Origin: Lachnospiraceae bacterium
GTDB taxonomy: Bacteria; Bacillota; Clostridia; Lachnospirales; Lachnospiraceae
Assembly (NCBI GenBank): GCA_017520425.1
Contig: JAFXFO010000017.1
Span: forward strand, 62,001 to 126,000
Reading direction: 5' to 3'
DNA length: 64,000 bases
Positions 58,570-64,000 of this stretch are shown in pieces (the first letter of the stretch is position 1; every line of letters starts with the position of its first letter). The notes beneath the pieces are model-generated. The model did not search any database. It was given only the letters and a program-made list of their open reading frames with translations, and was not told the DNA's origin. The translations under genes and the position numbers were made by a program.

Positions 58570-61257
58570 ATGGCAGAGGAAGATTTAAGATTAACAGACC
58601 TGATAAGTGTTGATACATTACAGCTGATTCAAGATACCTTTTGTGATATGTGTAACATTGCTATAGGAATCACGGATGAGAATGGTGTAATGGTTACGGA
58701 AGGAGCCATGGCATCGGACTTCTGTCAGAATTATAATAAAAAATCACCCATTGGCAGGAAACGTTGTGAGCAATGTGACAAGTATGGTGGGGAATTGGCC
58801 TTGGAAAAGGGAATGTCGGTAACCTATCACTGTCATGCAGGATTGGTGGATTTTGCCGCGCCTATTATGGCACATGGCAAGAAAATAGGACATATTAATG
58901 GTGGGCAGGTTCGCACAGAAGAGCTGGATGAAAGGAAATTACGTCAAATAGCGAAAGAGATTGAGGTGGATCCTGATGGTTATGTGGAAGCTGCCAAGAA
59001 GATTCGTTATATAGAGAGGGATGAATTAGAGAAAGTTACAGGCTTTTTATATCAAATGTCCGGAATTATTTCAGAGATGGCATACGATCGGTATTCTCTG
59101 ATTCAGGCCTATGAAGAGGTAGAGCGGGCGGCACAGATGAAGTCGGACTTTCTGGCTAATATGAGTCATGAAATCAGAACGCCCATGAATGCAGTAATCG
59201 GTATGGCTGAGATGGCTCTCAGAGAGGATTTGCCTTCTGCTGCAAGAGGGTATGTGAGTCAGATTATTTCTTCCGGAAAGACGCTGTTAACCATTATCAA
59301 TGATATTCTGGATTTTTCAAAAATAGATGCCGGTAGAATGGATATTGAGGAAGAAGAATACGAGCCCATGTCTTTGGTAAATGACGTGGCGAATATTGTA
59401 AATACCCGAATTGGTGAAAAGGATGTAGAACTGATTCTGGATATTGCACCGAATTTACCGCGCAAGCTACTGGGAGATATTAACCGATTAAAGCAGGTCA
59501 TTATAAATCTGGCAAATAATGCTGTGAAGTTTACACGAAAAGGTCAGGTGGTGCTGAAGGTAGGATTTCGGAAGATATTGAAGGACGAAATCCGACTGGA
59601 AATCTCCGTACAGGATACGGGAATCGGTATCAAAGAGGAAGATATGCAAAGGCTGTTTGAAGCATTTCAGCAGTTAGACAGCAAGCGCAATCGTAATATC
59701 GAAGGCACCGGTTTGGGACTGGCTATATCTCATAGAATCGTTTCTCTTATGGGTGGCGAAATCTGGGTAGAAAGTGAGTATGAAAAGGGTAGTACCTTTT
59801 CGTTCTGGATTCCCCAAAAGATTTTTGATGAGAAGCCTTCTATCGTGGTAAAAGAGAAGGAGAACATATCGGCAGCAGGACTGGTTGCTAACGGATTTTT
59901 AAGAACTCATATAGAGAAAGATATGGGTTATCTGGGAATTCCTTATTTTTCATTGGAGTCAGAGGAGGATTTGGAGATTATTGCAGAGAAAAACATACCA
60001 TACTTCTTTGTGGGACAGGGTATGTTTTCACCTAAGGTAGAAGAGTTTGTAAAGAAGCATCCGGAAATCAAAACCATTTTGATGATTGATTTTAGAAATA
60101 CGGTTAAGCTGAATATCAGCAATCTGATGATTGTAAAGAAGCCGGTGTATGTATTAAATATCGCTTCCATACTGAATGGTGAAGATGTGAATACCGGATT
60201 CGGGTGTTCCGGTAACGATAATTTTGACTTTATAGCGCCGGAAGCAGAAGTATTGATTGTAGATGATAATGCCATCAATCTGACGGTAGCAGAAGGCTTG
60301 CTGGAACCCTTGCGCATGAAGATATCTACGGCCACCAGCGGAAAAGAAGCAGTAGAAATGATTTCAGAGAAGATGTATGATTTGATTTTCATGGATCATA
60401 TGATGCCGGAAATCGATGGTGTGGAAACCACTCATATCATTCGACGGTTCCATAGAGAGTATGATGATGTACCTATCATAGCTTTAACAGCCAATGCCGT
60501 AAGCGGTACCAAGGAAATGTTTATCCGAGAGGGTATGAATGATTTTGTGGCAAAGCCGATTGAAATGCGAACCATACTTTCCAAGCTGAAGACTTGGTTG
60601 CCTAAGCATAAGATTAAGAAGGTTTATGAAGAAGCAAATGAAGAAACCGGTCAGCAGGAAATAAAAGCGGTTTTAATCGATGGTTTAGATACGGAAGCAG
60701 CCATGAGACTTCTTGGAACGGAGAAGCTGTTTTGGGCTGTATTAAAGGACTATTATCAGGTGATTGAAAAGAAAGCAAAGCTGATTAAGCAGCTGGAGGA
60801 GGCTGAGGATTGGCACGGCTATACCATCGAAGTACATGCCCTGAAAAGTGCCTCCAAGCAGATAGGTGCTATGGAGTTGTCTGAAAAAGCCGCTCGTTTG
60901 GAGAAGGCAGGAAACGAAGAGGACGGAGAGCTGATTCATCAAAGTACCGATGAAATGCTTAATCTGTATCTGAGTTATCTGGAAATCCTGAGGCCTTATT
61001 TCCCGGAGGAAAATAAGGAGGTAGAGCCCAGTAAAATCATGTCACATCCGGAGCTTATGGGATACTTTGACAATATCCGTACCGCTATTGAAGAATTGGA
61101 TTTTGATGCCATGGAGTATGTACTGGAGGTTATGTCAGAGTATAAATATGAGGGACAGCACGCAGAGTATTTTGTACAGCTGAAAGAAGCTGTGGCCGAA
61201 TATGATGTGGATAAATGTGAAGAAGTGATGCAGATGTGGGAAAAAGCGAGTTGCTGA
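58570..61257 (+). CDS. PocR-domain hybrid sensor histidine kinase with HPt
   Basis: This 895-residue protein has no membrane segment. The PocR ligand domain covers residues 10-175, with Cys 52, Cys 66, Cys 69 and Cys 88. HisKA has NMSHEIRTPMNAVIGM (His 200). The HATPase has NLANNAVKFTRKGQ, DTGIGIKEED and GTGLGLAIS. A degenerate receiver covers about 440-550, and a full receiver has VLIVDDNAINL and LIFMDHMMPEIDG. A C-terminal HPt has VHALKSASKQIGAM. PocR domains bind small hydrophobic ligands such as 1,2-propanediol, so this is a cytoplasmic chemosensor phosphorelay. Confidence 0.93.
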   Translation: MAEEDLRLTDLISVDTLQLIQDTFCDMCNIAIGITDENGVMVTEGAMASDFCQNYNKKSPIGRKRCEQCDKYGGELALEKGMSVTYHCHAGLVDFAAPIMAHGKKIGHINGGQVRTEELDERKLRQIAKEIEVDPDGYVEAAKKIRYIERDELEKVTGFLYQMSGIISEMAYDRYSLIQAYEEVERAAQMKSDFLANMSHEIRTPMNAVIGMAEMALREDLPSAARGYVSQIISSGKTLLTIINDILDFSKIDAGRMDIEEEEYEPMSLVNDVANIVNTRIGEKDVELILDIAPNLPRKLLGDINRLKQVIINLANNAVKFTRKGQVVLKVGFRKILKDEIRLEISVQDTGIGIKEEDMQRLFEAFQQLDSKRNRNIEGTGLGLAISHRIVSLMGGEIWVESEYEKGSTFSFWIPQKIFDEKPSIVVKEKENISAAGLVANGFLRTHIEKDMGYLGIPYFSLESEEDLEIIAEKNIPYFFVGQGMFSPKVEEFVKKHPEIKTILMIDFRNTVKLNISNLMIVKKPVYVLNIASILNGEDVNTGFGCSGNDNFDFIAPEAEVLIVDDNAINLTVAEGLLEPLRMKISTATSGKEAVEMISEKMYDLIFMDHMMPEIDGVETTHIIRRFHREYDDVPIIALTANAVSGTKEMFIREGMNDFVAKPIEMRTILSKLKTWLPKHKIKKVYEEANEETGQQEIKAVLIDGLDTEAAMRLLGTEKLFWAVLKDYYQVIEKKAKLIKQLEEAEDWHGYTIEVHALKSASKQIGAMELSEKAARLEKAGNEEDGELIHQSTDEMLNLYLSYLEILRPYFPEENKEVEPSKIMSHPELMGYFDNIRTAIEELDFDAMEYVLEVMSEYKYEGQHAEYFVQLKEAVAEYDVDKCEEVMQMWEKASC

Positions 61258-61273
61258 TAGTTCGCTGAAAACA

Positions 61274-61462
61274 ATACAAAGAAACCGGCATGGCTCGGTC
61301 ATATATATCCTATTTGGACACGCTCTCGCTTGGATGAATTACGTAGCGGACACTAAGCTCGTGACGAAGCAAGCTTCGTCTTACTACCTCGCTAAGTGCC
61401 GACGAATTCATACAGTCCTGCATTAGGATATATATCGGCCCGGACCATGCCGGTTTCTGTAT
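61274..61462 (+). repeat. 189-bp palindrome with conserved core (copy D) between convergent genes
   Basis: The outer arms are ATACA plus GAAACCGGCATGG (61281-61293) with CCATGCCGGTTTC plus TGTAT (61445-61462). A perfect 12-bp ATATATATCCTA pair follows (61301-61312 / 61424-61435). The stem ATGAATT/AATTCAT lies at 61334-61340 / 61405-61411 and the apex GACGAAGC-AA-GCTTCGTC at 61363-61380. The core words are those of copies A-C, in plus orientation. It ends one base before the stop codon of the convergent gene and may act as a terminator for both. Confidence 0.9.
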
Positions 61463-61463
61463 A

Positions 61464-63569
61464 TTAATGGACTTGATACAACACCACATCCCCACTCTCG
61501 AACGCCGGTGTGAACATTGCCTGCAGTGCTTCTTCATTCACTGCGTAGGAGCTGCGTTCGAAGCTACTGACCAAGACATAGTCCACAGCATATTCTTCAA
61601 ACAGGTGCAGGCCGGAAACAGGGTATTCATACATTTGGCGGACCTGTTCTTTGCGCTCCGTGGTGTCCACACCATGGTAGTACAGGAAGGTGTCTGCTCC
61701 GCAGACCAGATTGCGGCCGGTCAGGGAGGCAATCTCATTGTTGTGACGGGTGTTGGTCAGAATCACCGCATCCGGTGCAGTGTTTTCTTCGATGTATTTG
61801 GCCAGTTCCACATATTGGGTTCCGTACAGCTGGTACTCGGATACCGCTTCCCTGCCCAGAGTAAGAATGCCGGACAGCAGGGAGAAAAACAACACACACC
61901 CTGCCAACAATCTGGCACCACCTAAATCTTTTACTTTTCTATAGAGTTCCATGCTGTAATCCGCAGCAATCACACATAAGAATAAATAGGCAATATAGAG
62001 TAATTTGTTATTATCGTACACATTGGGCTGGAATACCATCAGCTCTATGACAAACCAGATGACTGCCACAGGCATAGTCAGAGCGGAAGCCACCTTTCGG
62101 CGGGCACAGATGCCGGCCAGTCCTAAGAGCAAGGGCAGTCCTAAATTTTTCAGATAAAACCAAGGGTAGAAGTCCCCCTGATTGCCCCAGTTAAAATGTC
62201 CACGCAGCATATTGGCATTGCCGATCACATGGCCGAAGGTCCAGAACAGCAGCTGGGGAAGGGCCAGTAGCAATACGCATCCCAGATAAATGCCCCAGGT
62301 TTGTAGGATGTGCTTCCAACCGCCAGCGGTGATATGGCATATGAGCAGATAGGCTCCGTAAAAGACGCAGGCGACGATGCCCATTACGCAGAAAATCAGC
62401 AAATCCTTCTCATGAATCTGTCCCTTTTTCAGCCAGCTTTGCAACAGACACATGGCAACAACAAAGGCTAACAGAAGCAAGCCTGTGGGAAGAGGGTGTC
62501 GGGTTTCGCCGGCTTGACTGTTATGAAGATAAGTCAGAAGCCAGGCAGCACTGACCAGTCCCATACCTAAAAAGGAATGGGTGTGTATCATGGGTAAGGC
62601 ACTGACCAGAATGCCTGCGGGCAGGAAATACTCTTTTCTTTCCTGAAAAACTGCCTTGTATAAAAGCCAGATGGCCGGGAACAGTACTGCATAGCCAAAT
62701 AAGGTGGCACGTTGGGGCAGGAACATGTCCGCGATCACATTGACCCAGCGGATATTGTGTTCTACCAGATTGGTGGGTGTGGTATAAAAGCCGGTGAAAA
62801 TATCCTTTAGAGTATAGCCGCCCTCCCGGCTCCAATTGATAAAGTAAAAGAAGCCCAGGCCGCCGTTTAGGAAAAAGAACAGGTAGGTCAGCAGAGCCTT
62901 GGCCCTGGAACGAAGCAGGGTTTGAGCCAGCAGAAAAACACTGCCCAATATCTGTCCAAAGGCTGCAATCATGGGCAAGATATAAGCATAGCGTAAGGAT
63001 GCCCCCATCAAATAAATGCCGGAGGAAATACTGTCGGATAAAAAGGGATAGGACAGTCTGGCACCGGGAAACAGGGAGTATTCCGGTGGGAAAGTCCCCT
63101 GAACCGCGATACTGGTAATAAAGCCCAGATGCATATTCATATCCCCGTAGGTACATTGGCCCGTCAGCATGGCGCCGTTTTCTGCCAAAGGTATGGTATG
63201 AGTATTCAGCAGGTACACCCAAAATAACATGGTAATGCCTGCACCCATGAGAAATACCTTATGGTAGGAAAGCTGTCCAATCAAGGTGCGCAGAGTGGGA
63301 TTACCGGACCTGTCCCCACGCAGGCTCCAAAATAAAAGAGGTAAGCCTGCCACCAATGCCAGCATATGGGCCAGGATGGAAAAGTCAAAGAAAAATGCAA
63401 AAAGCACCGGTATCCATTGCAATAGCACCGAACCGGTCACGCTTCCCAGCAAAGCCTTGGTAAGAGGGCTTTCTTTTTTTAGTATTTTCGACATCACGAA
63501 AATGCCCACTATTTGAAAATATAAAAAATAAAGGGTACCCAACAGATTCCCCAGAGTACTGCCAAACAT
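61464..63569 (-). CDS. Large polytopic membrane protein, GT-C glycosyltransferase-like
   Basis: This 701-residue protein has about 14 hydrophobic segments and a soluble C-terminal domain (about 585-701). The first large loop carries CTYGDMNMHLGFI followed by FPPEYSLFPGARLSYPFLSD, an acidic-His arrangement like the catalytic loop of GT-C enzymes that use polyprenyl-phosphate sugars. This is inference. The ATG at 63569 is chosen with a perfect AGGAGG six bases upstream; the frame continues back to 63722 without a site. Confidence 0.75.
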   Translation of the reverse strand: MFGSTLGNLLGTLYFLYFQIVGIFVMSKILKKESPLTKALLGSVTGSVLLQWIPVLFAFFFDFSILAHMLALVAGLPLLFWSLRGDRSGNPTLRTLIGQLSYHKVFLMGAGITMLFWVYLLNTHTIPLAENGAMLTGQCTYGDMNMHLGFITSIAVQGTFPPEYSLFPGARLSYPFLSDSISSGIYLMGASLRYAYILPMIAAFGQILGSVFLLAQTLLRSRAKALLTYLFFFLNGGLGFFYFINWSREGGYTLKDIFTGFYTTPTNLVEHNIRWVNVIADMFLPQRATLFGYAVLFPAIWLLYKAVFQERKEYFLPAGILVSALPMIHTHSFLGMGLVSAAWLLTYLHNSQAGETRHPLPTGLLLLAFVVAMCLLQSWLKKGQIHEKDLLIFCVMGIVACVFYGAYLLICHITAGGWKHILQTWGIYLGCVLLLALPQLLFWTFGHVIGNANMLRGHFNWGNQGDFYPWFYLKNLGLPLLLGLAGICARRKVASALTMPVAVIWFVIELMVFQPNVYDNNKLLYIAYLFLCVIAADYSMELYRKVKDLGGARLLAGCVLFFSLLSGILTLGREAVSEYQLYGTQYVELAKYIEENTAPDAVILTNTRHNNEIASLTGRNLVCGADTFLYYHGVDTTERKEQVRQMYEYPVSGLHLFEEYAVDYVLVSSFERSSYAVNEEALQAMFTPAFESGDVVLYQVH

Positions 63570-63678
63570 AATATGCCTCCTGTATCGCATGGCAGTATGC
63601 GCCATGCACGTTGAAAAGAATAGGGATAGGCTTAGTATACCACCGGTGAGGGGAAAAAGACAGTGAAAAATAGGGGAG

Positions 63679-63716
63679 CTTAAAAAAGTCTTAAAGAATT
63701 TTAAAGGTATCTTAAA
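63679..63716. promoter_or_regulatory. Four helical-phase CTTAAA direct repeats
   Basis: CTTAAA-type words begin at 63679, 63690, 63700 and 63711, spaced 11, 10 and 11 bases. Such phased direct repeats are typical sites for OmpR/PhoB-family regulators. They lie between the divergent genes at 63569 and 63787. Confidence 0.45.
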
Positions 63717-63786
63717 ACACATTTGAGGAAGAATGCGTTATTATCTTATTTGTAGAGAAAGAACTTTGCAGAAAGGATGAGAAGAA

Positions 63787-64000
63787 GTGATAAGAGGAAA
63801 AAGAATTTACTTATTATGGATAATCGGCTTGCTTTTACTTGGGTTAACAGCATGCGGAAAGAAGGAGAAAACAGATAATCAGGGAGGGGGGCAGCTTACT
63901 TCTGTTCTGAGCGGGGAGTACGTATACGTTCCCAATTTTGCCGCTCTTAAGGATACGGAGGGAAAGACCTTCTTAAGTCATAGCTTAGTAAAGGGGGATA
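63787..64000 (+). CDS. Lipoprotein, N-terminal part only
   Basis: A GTG at 63787, after AAAGGATGAG, opens 71 codons to the window end. The start MIRGKRIYLLWIIGLLLLGL leads to lipobox LTACG (Cys 23), then a Lys/Glu and Gly-rich linker and SGEYVYVPNFAALKD. It will be anchored outside the membrane. Too little is visible to name a family. Confidence 0.75.
   Translation, partial: MIRGKRIYLLWIIGLLLLGLTACGKKEKTDNQGGGQLTSVLSGEYVYVPNFAALKDTEGKTFLSHSLVKGD

Overview
The window looks like chromosome of a gut-type Lachnospiraceae bacterium (Bacillota, Clostridia). The evidence is low-to-middling GC, AGGAGG-type ribosome sites before nearly every gene, and a strict-anaerobe gene set: the FprA flavodiiron protein, LuxS/MTA nucleosidase, CsoR-CopA, a TIGR03905 TSCPD protein, LytTR-DUF3021 and PadR-DUF2812 pairs, and a PocR hybrid kinase. 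No rRNA, tRNA, intact phage, insertion sequence or CRISPR array is visible.

Layout. 1-3072: a cut membrane protein, two hypotheticals and an acetyltransferase. 3097-8508: an accessory island with a SUFU protein, small unknowns, a P-loop kinase, a RhuM-like fragment, a decayed acetyltransferase, an S66 peptidase homologue and an ankyrin protein; it resembles an orphan immunity-gene array. 8568-14977: FprA, a LytTR-DUF3021 membrane operon, CinA-like amidase, a 12-residue-repeat protein, an MBL hydrolase and a CcdA/TlpA thiol pathway. 15057-17226: divergent uracil permease and upp, followed by a five-copy 73-bp tandem array. 17747-25130: two paralogous methyltransferases (one behind a leader-peptide attenuator), a P-loop kinase and two duplicated lipoproteins, one frameshifted. 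25204-32535: HAD phosphatase, copper operon, anion permease, DUF3237 and a deacetylase. 32615-36233: a carotenoid-desaturase/saturase-like flavoprotein with its ferredoxin-reductase partner under a divergent GntR regulator. 36305-43945: MurG, TSCPD, Pgi, a 2-hydroxyacid dehydrogenase, GtrA and a long sigma factor. 44032-53071: a MerR operon, PadR-DUF2812, MTA nucleosidase, a sigma/anti-sigma pair, LuxS and an LRR protein. 53254-64000: YbaK-type deacylase, YegP, ATPase, esterase, a signalling operon ending in a PocR hybrid kinase, a large membrane enzyme and a cut lipoprotein.

The most unusual content is not coding. Seven intergenic gaps are filled by very long imperfect palindromes (about 160-285 bp). 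Four of them (14042, 26322, 51926, 61274) share one central core in either orientation but have different, locus-specific arms that still pair. Two copies can be aligned over 134 bp: they differ at seven positions, and six of those form three compensated base-pair changes. This is an ERIC-like structured repeat family that I do not recognise. Three further palindromes (3097, 29284, 40264) have other centres. Other regulatory finds are an attenuator before a methyltransferase, a hairpin between Shine-Dalgarno and start codon of the MTA nucleosidase gene, and clear PadR-, MerR-, CsoR- and GntR-type operators.
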